Both the position numbers and the translations under genes were made by a program. From NCBI GenBank assembly GCA_002749535.1, contig MZZL01000409.1, positions 2,930,160-2,994,159 of the forward strand: a stretch of DNA of 64,000 bases. Reading direction: 5' to 3'. Below the pieces are notes generated by a model. That model was given only the letters and a program-made list of their open reading frames with translations, had not been told where the DNA came from and did no database searches. Below, piece by piece: positions 48,511 to 60,565 of the stretch (positions are counted from its first letter, which is position 1; each line of letters begins with the position of its first letter). The DNA comes from Apophysomyces variabilis. Its lineage: Eukaryota; Mucoromycota; Mucoromycetes; Mucorales; Mucoraceae.

Positions 48511-50061
48511 ATGACGGATGTGAATGAGTTGGAATTGTTTGAAACGGACACGGGTTTCCAACGACCTTCTACGTACAAGACTACAAGCACAGGACGCGTT
48601 TCATCTGTAGAGCGCATGATGGCAGCTTGTTCTGGTGCCATTCTCACGACTTTGCTTGGTATTTTAGTGTTTCTTAACTAATAGTCCAACAAAAAGTGAC
48701 CAAGCGAGGCTTATTGTATAAAGCATAGTCACTCCACTCGATGTGATCAAGACTAGACTTCAAAGTCAAGTTATTCCGGGATCAGTGAAAACACAACAAC
48801 TTAATGGGACTTGGGTAAAGGGGGAAAAAATGGACAAAGATAGAAGGAAGAAATAAAAGAAAAAAGGGGGAAGGGTTCAGCGATGCTATGGCGGAAGGGG
48901 CGGGAGGAGAAATAGGCAAAAGACTGAACAAGTGTAACACATTAGGATGGCATCACAAAAATCGTTCGGCATGAAGGCATTCCGGCTTTGTGGAGAGGCT
49001 TATCAGCTGGTCTGGTGATGGCAATTCCGTCTACGGTTATTTATTTTGTTGGTTATGACTACATACGTGATCAGACACAAATTGTCAACCAAACCCTTCA
49101 TGATTACTCTCCCCTATGGGCCGGTGGTGCAGCAAGAGGTAAAGAAATAGCATAAAAAAAGACAAAGGGCGATATTTATGAAGAACTACGCATATCTGTC
49201 TGTAGTTGTTGCAGCTGCCGTTATATCACCTATTGAATTATTCCGAACTAGACTGCAATCAGTGGAAGGATTACAAGGTTTTGGAGGTAACGCAGGATAA
49301 ACAAGAAAAAAAGCAAAAATAAGCTAAGCAACCCTATTTTTTTTTCCTTTGCTTAGATGTTTGGCGTGGCGTTGTTCGGATGGTTCACAAAGATGGCGTT
49401 TCTTCTTTATGGCGAGGTTTATTGCCTACGATGCTGAGAGATGTCCCTTTCTCAGGTAAGGATGGATGTACAGAAATGCACCTGCTGATGCATGTGGTGT
49501 TTTGGGGTTGGAGAAAGCTGTATATTGGATGGGGTACGAACGGATTAAGGATAGGTTACAGCCGCAGGCCGTACGTCCAAACGATGCAGTCTCACAGTTC
49601 CATACATCATTCGTCGCCGGTGCATCCTCCGGCATGGTAGGCTGCAAGAAACGGGAAAGAGAAAGAAAAAAAAATAGCTTACTTCAAAGGTTAGATAGCA
49701 GCTGTAATAACCACGCCATTTGACGTGATAAAAACTCAGCGACAGGTTTCGTCTATCAGAGGTATACAAGAGAACTTCTTTTTTGCTTGACTAATATTAC
49801 AGCAGATATTCGATTCAGCCAGTTATTGCGGAACATTGTGGCTACTGAGGGTTACCAGGGATTTTTCAGAGGTAAAATAAGACAAAAACACGTATATGGA
49901 TCCGTTAGCCAAGTTATGCTGATGTGTCACGCATAACAGGAGTTGTTCCACGCGTCATAAAAGTTGCACCATCTTGTGCCATCATGATTTCCAGTTATGA
50001 AGTTGGAAAATTGTTATTTGCCGACCGACGAAACACGACGTATACTCATCCCCATAGATAA
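48511..50061 (+). CDS. MTM1: Mitochondrial carrier, Mtm1/SLC25A39-SLC25A40 type
   Basis: Nine exons: 48511-48658, 48729-48814, 48946-49138, 49206-49286, 49357-49455, 49518-49636, 49695-49761, 49803-49871, 49940-50061 (327 aa). Three carrier repeats with P-x-(D/E)-x-x-(K/R) signatures: [28 protein letters not shown] and [12 protein letters not shown]. Each is followed by a WRG/FRG-type motif ([27 protein letters not shown]). The spacing and matrix-loop composition resemble the Mtm1/SLC25A39 group, whose human members move glutathione into mitochondria; that substrate here is inference. It acts in the inner mitochondrial membrane. Intron 7 is 41 nt, the shortest I place in the window. Confidence 0.85.
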
Positions 50062-50149
50062 ATAAAAAAGAAATAAAGAAAAAAAAAGGAACGCTATAGA
50101 CATATTGAAGAGAGGTGATGTATTTTTGCCCTTTTCTTTTTCCTCTGTA

Positions 50150-50631
50150 CTAGTTCTTTGAGGAAGCAGCTGTAGGTTTCTTTTTTTCTTCTTCTGCCTT
50201 GTCTTGATAGACCTTATGAGCAAACAAGTTAGTTAGGTATTTTGGCTTTTCACACGCTCATACACATATGCATACACACGCCCACACACCCACACACCCA
50301 TACGTAGTAGTAGTAGTAGTAGTAGTAATTGCACTCTCAATTTACCTTTTTTTCTTCTGCTGACAGATTTCTCCACATTTCACCTAGCAATTGTCCAATT
50401 TTACCTATATATCAAGTTTAGACAAGGAATTTCAGGGCCGATGTTTGATTTGGTTTGTTGGGACTTACCAAAGCTAGCATCTGGGTTATCTGCTTTGACC
50501 TTGGCACGCCGTTCCTGAGAAAACAGCATGTAAGCAGATAAGGTTCGTTTGGGTGCCGGTTTAGTAGGTTTTCCGCGAGATTCTCGAGTTGAAGCGCGCT
50601 TGGAAGTCGTGGTTTCCTTCGCTTTTGTCAT
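50150..50631 (-). CDS. NHP6: Nhp6-like HMG-box chromatin protein
   Basis: Three exons: 50631-50469, 50404-50346, 50212-50150 (94 aa). A basic N-terminus precedes one HMG box (about 26-90): KRTLSAYMLFSQERRAKVK, NPDASFG, then KIGQLLGEMWRNLSAEEK and VYQDKAEEEKKK. The size and N-terminal basic arm match yeast Nhp6A/B, which bend DNA without sequence specificity and assist FACT, Pol III and remodelling complexes in the nucleus. The second intron (133 nt) contains an ACT/TAG trinucleotide repeat near 50305-50330. Confidence 0.92.
50305..50330. repeat. (GTA)n trinucleotide microsatellite in an intron
   Basis: About eight copies of TAG/GTA inside intron 2 of the Nhp6-like gene, next to CACACC repeats at 50280-50300. 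Confidence 0.8.
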
Positions 50632-51594
50632 GATCTGACGAGATAGATTCTTAATTTACGTATAGAAATGATAGGCACACTTACCAGATTTTTTCTTTGA
50701 ATGAAAGAGGAATAAGAGTGAATAAGAGAGAAAGAGATAGAAATGTAAGAGAAAGGGAAAAGTAAAGAAACTTGATGATTTGGGAAACATTGGCGTATCC
50801 TACCTCCTATGTGGCTGGATAGACCTTTTTGTGAGGGAATTTACCCAATCAGTGTATCAAGAGTCACACGCACGATTTTCATTTGTGCAACTTCATGCAC
50901 CTTAAGTTAATTGAAAAGATGCAATTTCCTAATGAGAGAAAAAAAAAGGAAGAGTGTGTCCAACAAGCGTTGCTCATCTCGGTTGTATTGGGCTAGAAGA
51001 GGGGCTACTTTGTATAGGGGAACATCAGCTTATCTGCCATAATGACCTAGAAGTGGAACTAGAGTAAGTAGCCATGTGCAGCCACTGGATAACTTCTCAG
51101 CCAAAACGTATTGTTGATTGAAGGAACCCAACCCCAAATTTTCAAGATTTTCGGAAAGGACAGACAGACGGAAATGGAATGGAGTGTCATTCGTATCGCG
51201 CCAATCAGCCTATGATAGTCCTAAAATGCTTTAACCTTACATATGGATTCTACATTCCTTTATTTCTTTTTTTTGGCTTTTCTTCTTTTTCGTTCATCTA
51301 GTACAATGTGCCAGCAAGCCTGTCTTATCTCTAAAGCTTAACGCAATTAATCCCTTTTGTGTTGCGTATGTCAAACTACAAATCCATGCTGCAGATTAAT
51401 CCGCGGAAAACCCTCTCTCCCTCTCTCTCTCTCTTGGCGTTTGGAAAGAGAGGAGACGACAAAAGTGAGGGAGAAATATGAGTCATACAGTTTGTACAGT
51501 ATATTTCACCCTGCACTTTCTCATCAGCAGCCAAGGTGCCACTTACCATCTTAGCCTAATTGAATTATATAAATACAAACATCAGCACCATTCG
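50632..51594. other. Intergenic region upstream of the Nhp6-like gene
   Basis: No gene. Close to 50632 the plus strand is A/G-rich (promoter of the minus-strand gene). A CT dinucleotide run lies at about 51415-51433. The open frame at 51357-51554 has no protein-like feature. Confidence 0.4.
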
Positions 51595-51773
51595 TTACGA
51601 TGAATGCACCAACTTGAGAGCAAAATCACGTATCTTCTTCATCTCTTTGATTTGAACCTCAATTTCATCTTTGCTATCAAGGGAAAGAAAGAAGAAAAAA
51701 TTGTGAATAGCTGTAGGCATCTTGACGTTTTGCCCAAAAAGAGAAAAGGCGGCGAGGCATAGTCACACGACAT
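51595..51773 (-). CDS. Hypothetical 41-aa protein, divergent from MED1
   Basis: Minus-strand two-exon model, 51773-51727 and 51673-51595, with a 53-nt intron that has a pyrimidine-rich acceptor (CCCTTGATAG). The product starts MSCDYASPPFLFLGKT and ends with an amphipathic helix-like KDEIEVQIKEMKKIRDFALK. An unspliced alternative starts at 51720 in the second-exon frame. I do not recognise a family. The start codon is only 19 nt from the MED1 start on the other strand, so the two would share a very short bidirectional promoter. It may be a micro-protein or a chance ORF. Confidence 0.35.
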
Positions 51774-51792
51774 CTTGATCTCTACGATTACC

Positions 51793-54607
51793 ATGGCCAA
51801 AGCACCTGAAAACAAAAACTCCATAAGCACATCCGTCTTTGGCCTTCAGGATTTAGTACGTGATTTAAGAAAACAATTGCCTATACTACAAAAGTCGCCA
51901 GAACAACCCCCAACAGAGTTCAATGGTTCGCATGCCACATATAAAAGTTCATCGCCTCTTGACTGATCGTAATAGAATTACACGCATTCGGACGCGTCAA
52001 CCTCGATAAATTCCGACAGGACTTCAGCCAACACATCAATAACATTCGATCGTTGTGTTCCCAGTTCGAAACCGAAGTATTAGGCGACGTAATGAAATTG
52101 GGGCCGGGTGCGGATCCGGCATTCCGAAAACACTTTACCCATCTCAAGGTAAAGAAAAGAAATGCAATCATAAGCCATCCACTTTTTCGCCAACTATCAA
52201 ATTGCAAATACACGGTAGGAACAAGCAGCCTTGGAAAGCACTGTGATGCGGATCAAAGAAAGTTTGCGACATACCCAAGATTATCTGGAGACAGCGCTCA
52301 GCGAGGAAAAGTTGACACCGAAGGTCGAGATAAAAAGGCTAGAGAAAGTAGCAGAGTCTATGGGGTAGGTTATAGAAGAAATGCGGAACTGCACAAAATC
52401 AGTGCACATGCCAACAAGTCCATTACCAGATTGGTCCCATTTGTGGACTCTTCCCAAGAATTGGAACCAGGCGTTCCATTGACAACAATCACATTGGGAG
52501 GAAAGGTGATCGTTGTTGACGTAAGTGTAATCATTGTCAAAGGATCATTAGGTATATAGCTAAAAATGATGGCGATGCATAGATCGATATGGATGATTCC
52601 GGTCAAGTACTACGGACAAAAGTGACTTATGTATCAGATGCGTTGCAGCATGATCATGACGAGCGGGTATATAGTCTGAAACTATTACATGGGGACGGGA
52701 GGCTAATCTTGAAGAAATAGATTGACCGTATGCTGGCACAGAACCTTCAATCGCGAGATTTTGAACTGTTTCAGCGAAATTTAGGAACGCTAGCGCTTTT
52801 GGATCGTCTCAACGTTAAATACGCTCCTGTGGATTTCTTTCTAATTGTAAAAGGCTTGCTAGCGGACATGAAGTTGGTATTCAATCAAGAAACGTAAGTA
52901 TGACGTTATGTGTTGTATTGCATCTGCTTAAAGATAACCGGTAGGTTACTTTTATCAGAAGATGTTGCAGGCGTCTTGATGGAAGGACATGGCATTCCAA
53001 ATCTATACTTAGATTATCCGGGAATAACTCTATCATACTGGATCCAAAAAGACATCTTGCAAAATACCAATTGGGAGGAAGTCCGGCAACAACTAGAACA
53101 AGGTAAGAACTGTGGGAAATCAAAACTTAAAGTCGTATTATCCTAACCTTCTAAAACCAATTTTTATGATCTCAGATCAAAATCCTCCTTCACTGTCTCA
53201 AGCAGCCAAGCTGCAAATTTCATTCGAAGAATCACTAGAGCCGCAGACCTTCTTGCCTTCGTCTCGTAAAAGCTATTTATTAGGATTTGATGAAACAGAG
53301 GATTCCATTAAGGACGAATATGGGTAGGATCTTCTTAAAAGGGAAATATATATTAAGATATCTGACGAATAAACCACTTAGGGAGCATCTCAAGGTTGTT
53401 AAAGAAACAGTGTCGCCAAAATTTATGCAACCACTGCGATTTGTTAAAGCTCTACCAACTCTTCCAGACTCTACTGCCTTGCCGATGCGGTTTGTCGCCA
53501 ATCTAGATCCACCCGTGCCAGCATGTGAATCGATCATTCGAAAATTGATGATAATCACGGATTACACAAAAGAGAATGCAGTATCTGAGAGTAGTTCACA
53601 TCCTAAATATGAGACCATGTCAAATGGTGAGCAACGAACCTTCGCGGGACTTTCGCTTGAAGAACTTCTGGTGAGTGTGTTGATATAAAAGTCAGATTCA
53701 AGCAATTGAGCATATAATCTAGGTACTTGATGTTGACCCGAAAGCGCAAGAGGGCAATACTATGTTTGGACCCAATAATTCTTGGATTGTGGTAAGATCA
53801 ACCTTCAGAAAAGATTTTACTTTACAGATACAAAGTAACGAGCCATAATTAGTCTGATGACTCGATGTGCGATCAAGTGTATAAGTTGAAAGCTGCTATT
53901 GTTCCAGCAAAAGTGATCAGGCGAATTCCGTTTACTCACCCTGTCCAACTATACAACATTATCCAGGTAAACAGTGGTCTTTAACGGAGTATAGAACGAT
54001 GATAGCTAAAACGCGCACAGTGTTTACGGCAGCAACAAATGTCCAATACTCTGTTCCAAAGCATTTTCAATAGTTCCTATTTCAAACCTCAGCAAAAGGA
54101 TTCGCCAAAAGTTTTGTCACTAGATGATATTTTAGCTGGTAAGATATATCCTTGTTGTACCATAGTAGCTCACCTCCGAATTTTGTAGAAAGTCAAGTAG
54201 ACGACAAGATCCGAATCGAAGTGAATGTGGCTGACGTGCCACAATCGCTTCATATCACTTTATCTCCTCCACCATTGCCCACACAGCCTTTGATGCTGAT
54301 TTCTTTATCTATTGACATCCCCGCAGATACGCCCTCACAACCAACCATTAGACTCCATCCGCCTTATTCTCTCGATTCCTCTGAGGATGTATCATGGAAT
54401 CCTCAGATATTTGATGAAGAAGAAATGACGCGCACATTACAAGCGAGCTATGATGTTCCATCGGTAGTGAAAGGGCTGTGGAAGAAAATAGAGCAACATG
54501 AACGTCAATATCTTCTCGGTCACGCTAGATCTGCTTTAAAACGACAACGTGCAGATGAAGAATCAAGATACCAGCACGACAAGCAGATGAAGTTAATAGA
54601 CGAATAA
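51793..54607 (+). CDS. MED1: Mediator complex subunit 1 (Med1)
   Basis: Thirteen exons: 51793-51925, 51976-52148, 52219-52364, 52430-52520, 52583-52666, 52721-52893, 52945-53102, 53176-53323, 53382-53670, 53723-53791, 53853-53966, 54021-54138, 54189-54607 (704 aa). The fungal Med1 domain is recognisable in the sequence: LEKVAESMGLVPFVDSSQE, then VPLTTITLGGKVIVVDI, DRMLAQNLQSRDFELFQRNL, LDRLNVKYAPVDFFLIVKGL, and AAKLQISFEESLEP. The last 180 residues carry the conserved downstream strands and a charged tail. Med1 is in the Mediator middle module, between activators and RNA polymerase II, in the nucleus. The family and exon borders support each other (introns 50-73 nt). The 52364/52430 junction was chosen because it gives GLVPFVDSSQE. 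Confidence 0.85.
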
Positions 54608-54644
54608 AGGAAAATAAAAAAGAGGTTGAAACTAGCCTATCCTT

Positions 54645-55776
54645 TTATACATCTTGTTCTATTCCTTCTACATGATGTCCGCTAAAGTGACGACTGAAAA
54701 ATTCGTAAATCCTTGACCATGCTAGATCACGCACGGGTTGCTCGTCCTTCTTTGGATCTGCTTCCTTGTCGACAAATCCAAGCACTTTGCGTTGTTCAAT
54801 GCTCCATTCATTATCATTCAAGAAGGCATGTCCTTGGTCAGGGTAACGGTAAATGGTAGCTTCGACGCCTTTGTTGTTGAACAATTGAAACTCGAGTGCA
54901 TCGGCTAAGGCATATGTTGTAGCGGGGTTTTACCTCTTCCGACTTTTTCTTTCAAAATAAACGACCATTGCTTCATCCTTACCTGCTGCCGGATCACTGA
55001 ATCCTTTCATCTTGTCCTAAATATAGAAGCGTTGTGCTAAGCAAACAGATCCGCTCTTATGTGCGCATGTACATGGATGTATATCCTTACCAATCCACCG
55101 AAGTGACCTTGTACAGGCGTGGCTTTGGTGATCGTGCGAACATCAAAAACATCGCCGGGTGGTTTTCCATAGCAAGTGATAGCTGCCGCTAGTGGATGCT
55201 TCGTCTCAGCCAATTTCGAAGCCAAAGCGAGAGACAATCCACCCCCCATGCAAAAGCCAATGGTTCCGATTTGTCTAGGAAAAGTCAAGCGAATATGAGA
55301 TATATCAGACATAAGTAACACAGAAGCATGCACAGTGTTTTTTTGTGGTGTGTAGTATTTACGGATATTTTGCTTGTCTCAATTGGACAGTCAACTGTTC
55401 CAATTCTTGTACTGCCACCTTCCAGTCCAACTGATGCATAAGATGGCTAGCTTCCTGCAAGCGACAATTCATTCATTGAGAAGGCGATAAACTGAAAAGG
55501 TCATTACCTCAGCGTTCAGACCGACTTTGCCTTTATACAAGTCTGGGACGACAGTAAAAGCACCAGTGTTATCCGAAATGCGCTGGGCATGTGCTTTTAT
55601 TTGGTCATTAACACCCCACCATTCTTGCAAGACCTTTCATGCGAATTTTCGGTGATTAGTCGAGCATATGCGTGTTTTATGTTTGGAGTACTTGCAATAA
55701 TGGCTCCTCCCGTTAGACGAGCGGGTGTTCTAGGTTTAAACGGAAACACGTTGAAAGGTAATGGCTTGCCGGGCAT
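54645..55776 (-). CDS. Dienelactone hydrolase family protein
   Basis: Six exons: 55776-55696, 55633-55508, 55454-55363, 55274-55091, 55016-54983, 54904-54645 (258 aa). The fold is alpha/beta hydrolase: VLQEWWGVNDQIK near the first strand, TVVPDLYKGKVGLNAEEA, nucleophile elbow GFCMGGG (Cys), GHFGGLDKMKGFSDPAAADA, and YRYPDQGHAF (catalytic His). This is a Cys-Asp-His triad family that hydrolyses dienelactones and related esters; the true substrate is unknown. The first intron starts GCAAGT, a GC-AG intron, needed to join GAII to VLQEWW. The N-terminus before the first strand is short (27 residues). A conventional GT donor does not give an open reading frame here. Confidence 0.82.
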
Positions 55777-57180
55777 TTGTTCAACGGGACAGAAACAAGA
55801 ATAAAACTAAAAAGAGGACAAGCGCGTCATAATGGATCCAACCAATATAGAAAACCCCGCTGCAGGGATCTTATGCAAAAATTTGGATGTCAAATGTTAC
55901 TGTTTATTGAACAAATCCATGAGGGGCGTGGGCCGCAAAAAACCACCCGCGAATGTGTCATCCAGTACAAAGAGCCCACCCACCCATCGAATAAATTATG
56001 TTTTGCTTGCATGCGTGCGCTGTTACACTATAGAAAAGTCAAAGCTTAGGCATCACGATAGCTTCTTGTCTGGTTCATTGTGTTGCCGCTCTGTTGTATT
56101 TCTCGTGTATCCGAAATCACTCCGATGTTTCAGGTTGTCTTGTATGCCCGGAAGCATATGTTGTCCTTGCTTTCAGAGACGGATACTTGCTCCAATTCCT
56201 TGGTGCTTTCGCCACCACTGGCCTAGCACGGTGTATGCAGTGAAAGAAAGTTGAAGTATCGTGTCCAAGAACTATTGTATCCTGAGGTTAGCTGCCTGCC
56301 TAATACTAGCAAAATCTGATATTGTCGTACCTTGTTTCATCCCATGCTTCTCTTAAAAGATGCCTTGTGCATACTTTTGTTCAAACTTGTGTGCATTTTT
56401 TGGAAGAGATGTATGTTAGTGATTGATAGCTGTTGTAGTAATTGATTGAGAATTGAGCACGATATTCTGCATTTTTATGATTTCATACATGGAGGATTGG
56501 TCTGATATACTGGAATTATGCGGTTCAATAAACCCTCCCATGTCTTTACGGTTTGACTTACGAGATACTTTTGTCATAGGTTGGATTGACAGAGGTTATT
56601 AAAAGATCATCTAAATTAAGATGCAGTCAGAGATAAAGCTAAAAGAAAGGATAAAAGAGGACTTCACGTCGTCTTATCAATGGAGGGACGCGTCATGGTA
56701 TGGCGTGTGAATATTGAGGTAGTCGCGCGAATAGGGAAACTGTTGTCATTCGATTGTCATGAAACAAGTTGACCTAAAAAAGAAATCAAGAGAACTGGAG
56801 AACTGCATGAAGAAGCAGAGCCTTGGTGCAAATCGCGATGCCATCTATCGATGGGGTGATTATATGTCTGAATTGACAAGTGTTACACGCATGAACTCAC
56901 CGACATTCTTGGTCAAATCGACCAATAACCGAAAGCCTACATCATTTCCACCCGTCATATGATTATGCTACCGCAGTAGGTCATCATCCACCAGCTAATG
57001 TATCCTTCTTAACTGATGCGAACATCTTCCTCAGCCAAGGTATGTTGCGAGAATACAGCAACAGCGATCAACCCACTGGTTCTTCTCATTCTGTTATCAT
57101 CTTAGACCTGAGCAAGGTTTTGACTATGCTCAGTAACAGCATAGCTTTTTAACTTTGAGCACTCTGTTATGGTTGTGTAC
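55777..57180. other. Gene-free region with an exon-like patch
   Basis: No gene identified. A plus-strand patch at about 56920-57040 (HHFHPSYDYATAVGHHPPAN, then VSFLTDANIFLSQ and a GT) has exon-like composition, but no connected exons or family are visible. It could be a fragment of a repeated gene. The remaining sequence is AT-rich. Confidence 0.3.
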
Positions 57181-57182
57181 TA

Positions 57183-57325
57183 GCGTGAAATTTGTCACTC
57201 TCAGCGCAAAGTTATCATATACGCTTGCGCAGAACTACTTTATGTGTGGTGCAAATTAACTTGCAAAATACTGTATTTCCTGTCAGCGCAAAACTATTTT
57301 GTAGAGTGGCCCAAATTACATTCCA
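57183..57325. repeat. MITE-like repeat overlapping the sorting nexin 3' end
   Basis: Left end GTGAAATTTGTCACTCTCAG and right-end complement GTAATTTGGGCCACTCTAC are imperfect inverted copies. Inside, a unit GCGCAGAACTACTTTATG...CAAATTA recurs as GCGCAAAACTATTTTGTAGA...CAAATTA. The right end covers the stop codon (57316-57318) and final codons of the gene on the minus strand. Confidence 0.5.
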
Positions 57326-59271
57326 AAAAGCTCTACAAGTTGTTGCACTTGTTCTCTTGCTTTTTGCCATGAAGCCATATTCTATGTAAGTTTCTTATAG
57401 TTATATCAAGACCACAACTATGTGTTATGTCAATCATTTACCTTCTCACAGTATCTGATATGAATCTTGGCAAAGGCAATAAGCATAGTTCGAAAATCAT
57501 TTTCTTTATGTCTCTGAAACATCTCCAAATCCTGCAGGACATTCTCCGAAATAAGAGCCAAATCGTCCTTTGCTGTGATTATTGCCATTTCAAGCTAAAG
57601 AAAGGCAAAAGAAAATGCTCAGTAACAATACTTCTGCTATATACTTTTACCTCTTGTATAGCATTCTTTAATCTTCTAATTTCGTTTCGTCTGGTTGCTT
57701 CAGGGTCAGTATCTATCATACCTTGCAGTGTAAAACTCATGGCGTTAAGAAATTTTCGTGGCGATGTCCATTTCTTAGATCGACTGTGGGAAGCTCGAAT
57801 AGCAGAAGCACTAGCTCCTGAAGGGTAGTAGATATTCTCAGATGAATTTTCCTTTCCTGGCTTTGATGGGAACGTTTCCACTGCGGCAAATCCGTCTTCA
57901 ATGGAACGTGTCTCAATATCTGCGTCCTCCTCGTCTTCGTCCTCCGATGCCATTTTGTACCCTGCCCCGGATGGACTATGTAGTATATCACCTTGATTCA
58001 TAGCCGCTTCTAGGCGCAAAGCTTCGTCTTCTCTCTTGCTTAGACTGCGTAGTTGAGCCCTCTTGCTATCTAAAGCTTCGGCAATCATCTCCAGATGGAT
58101 ATGCTTCATCCTCCGGTATCGTAATATATCTTTTATAGTCTGCGTATATTGTGCATATTCTTGAAGATGTTCAAAGAATTCCGATTCCAGAGAATCCACC
58201 TGGTTTCATATTAAAACTTGTTCTTTTCCGTTCCCTTTTTCACTTTAATCTAGCTTTCTTTACCATGTACCGAAGCTCATGATTTGATGTAGTCGCAGCT
58301 TCGCGTACTTGTCCAATCGCATTCGCTACTGGTCCTGTTTCCTGTACGCCCATTGTTTTGTAAATCGTGCTCAATTCAGAATAGTCACCAGAAAGCTCTG
58401 TAGCATAATTTACGACACGTAAGAACAAAGAATGGAAATCTTGCATTACCCTCAAGTCTACGTAATACGCGTCTTTGCGATTTGTTCACCATCAGACTGA
58501 TATGCCTTGCATTCTTATCCATAAGTGACTCCGTTGACATGAAATGTGGGTCTGGATTTTTCAAAGGATGAGACGTAGTAGGCATGGGAACCACGTTTCC
58601 ATGGTTGCTGGAGGAGAGTCGTCCGCTCGCTATGGATACCAGGGAAGTTTCTGGTGCCATATCTGGGTGACCTTTCTCGAAAGAAGCAACGGCTTCTGTC
58701 TGCACAAAATTGAATATACATCCAGACATTGTAGGAAGGTTAATTAGGGATATTTACCCATGCCACGTCGCGTTGGAGAAACTGATGAAAAATATGTTCA
58801 TGACTCAATTTTGGATGAGTTGCCAAGCGACGTAGAAAACGCTGCAGCATTCGTTTGCGTTTCCCGATCAAAATATGATCATCTTTCCGCTTTTGTATGT
58901 GGGCATAATCCGCTAATAGCGTTCAAAAATCAGGTGGGCCAAACTACTGCGAACCTACACAATGAATGCTTCTCGGGTATGGGCGGAACAAGCGCTTCTG
59001 GGAAAAGCCGTGTGAGGACACTTCGAAGCGATTCAAATTCGCTGTAACGCCTTTCTGTCTTTGTATCCTAGAAAGAAACAAACGTTGACCGTTAACGATC
59101 CTAATAAGGTATCTCGATGCGGATCTTCACTTGAATCTGGATGGTGTAAAGCACAAATGATTGCTTTCTCTCCGCAAATTTTAAATGAGCATCGGCAATG
59201 GCGATATCAGAGCCGTGTTCAAGCAGCACGGACGCCATTTCACAGCAGCATTCCTGCTCTACACTTCGCAT
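57316..59271 (-). CDS. Sorting nexin, Atg20/Snx41 type (PX-BAR)
   Basis: Eight exons: 59271-59131, 59067-58959, 58912-58758, 58699-58450, 58397-58264, 58199-57651, 57594-57442, 57381-57316 (518 aa if started at 59271; the Met at 59238 gives 507). PX domain at about 25-130: [40 protein letters not shown], and [27 protein letters not shown] and RKR are phosphoinositide contacts in the family. The remainder is a helical BAR-like region with a central acidic/Ser-rich insert, ending [15 protein letters not shown]. These proteins bind PI3P on endosomes and support retrieval and autophagy. Upstream exons may be missing, because fungal Atg20 N-termini are usually longer. Splice sites give a continuous reading frame throughout. 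Confidence 0.8.
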
Positions 59272-59349
59272 AATGTGCGGTAATAAAGTAGCGACTAGGA
59301 AGCCAAGACAGCGTACAGCCAAAAACCGCTTTTGGTTTGATAGAGTCAC

Positions 59350-60565
59350 GAGGCTCGCTCGGCTCTCCCCTTTCCTGCCTGCATAATGTTCACTCTCGGA
59401 ACAAGGACGACCACTATGCCATCCTACATATGGTGATACACATCGGATATCTTTGTCTTATTCCTATTTGCGCTAGCAGCATTTGTTACTATGAAGCTAA
59501 CATGTTGATGGAATTGATCGAAAAGCCTGTGCACTTAATTGCCGTAACAGGTCGCAGCAAGGGCAAGAACAATCAATTTTTAAAGCTTCCCGTGACCATA
59601 ATATCGCATATGAACGTTCTATAACATAGCCGAGGCACAGATAATGTCAAGATATCTGCGATAATCCTCCTATTACTTTTATTGATTACCTGGACTTGAT
59701 GTCGACCTGTTAGATGAAATAGATCGATAAACGGCGAGGCCACTATCAGCTTTCCGCTACAAACACTTTTATCATACTTTGTTTCTTGTGCCGAAACTAG
59801 TATTGATTTATCTGGTTCGCCGCATAAATTATATAAACTTCGATATCTCATTGACTGAACCGCTATTTTGTCCAATTGTAAGTAGTTGAACGACATATTC
59901 AGAAGAAAGGGTGAATATGCCATTTCCATGCAGAACCGTTCCCATGACGAACCATTACCTTAGACAATTCATATTAGTCAGCCCATATATAACCTGAGAA
60001 TCATTTTCCAGTTCTAGTTGGATTCAATACTCCAATTCTGGCGAATCGGTATGTGTTTCCTTCTACAAAAAATGTGATCTATTCTATTATAGTAAAGCGT
60101 CCCATCCTTGTTTTCAGAGTATTTTTTGTCGCGCGAGAGCGTTCAAAGCAAGCTTGTTTTGTGTCCTTTGGTCAAAATGCAATAGTCAAAGAGCATACAA
60201 TGCGGGCTTGACCTCCTTGCCGTTGTGCGACACGATGTTTAATACGCTCAGCTGTCAAGAATCATAGTGCAGCAACTGGGATATTTACTGTTTGAAGCAC
60301 AATCTATGCGACTTGACAGGTTATATCTATCTCTCAATGCATACCCCTAGGATACGGCTAGAGATGGATTGATGCTCTTAGTCATTTTGAATGTTCTTTT
60401 GCAGATTTCGAGGTCAGCGGAGCTTGTACATGCTCTTCGAATTTTGCATTTGATGTTCGATATATTCTTCACGTGAAAGATTTACCCCGCCTTTTTGAAG
60501 GTGTATATAAGTCCAGTCCGTCGAGGTGCGACAACAAGCATATAACGTAAGCTTCCCCACACAGT
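59350..60565. other. Intergenic; one unassigned minus-strand frame
   Basis: No supported gene. The minus-strand frame 59929-59573 (starts MEMAYSPFLLNMSFNYLQ) has somewhat protein-like sequence up to about 59691, followed by a GT, and could be a lost exon, but no partner exon or family was found. The sequence from 60480 to 60565 includes the promoter of the isomerase gene. Confidence 0.3.
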
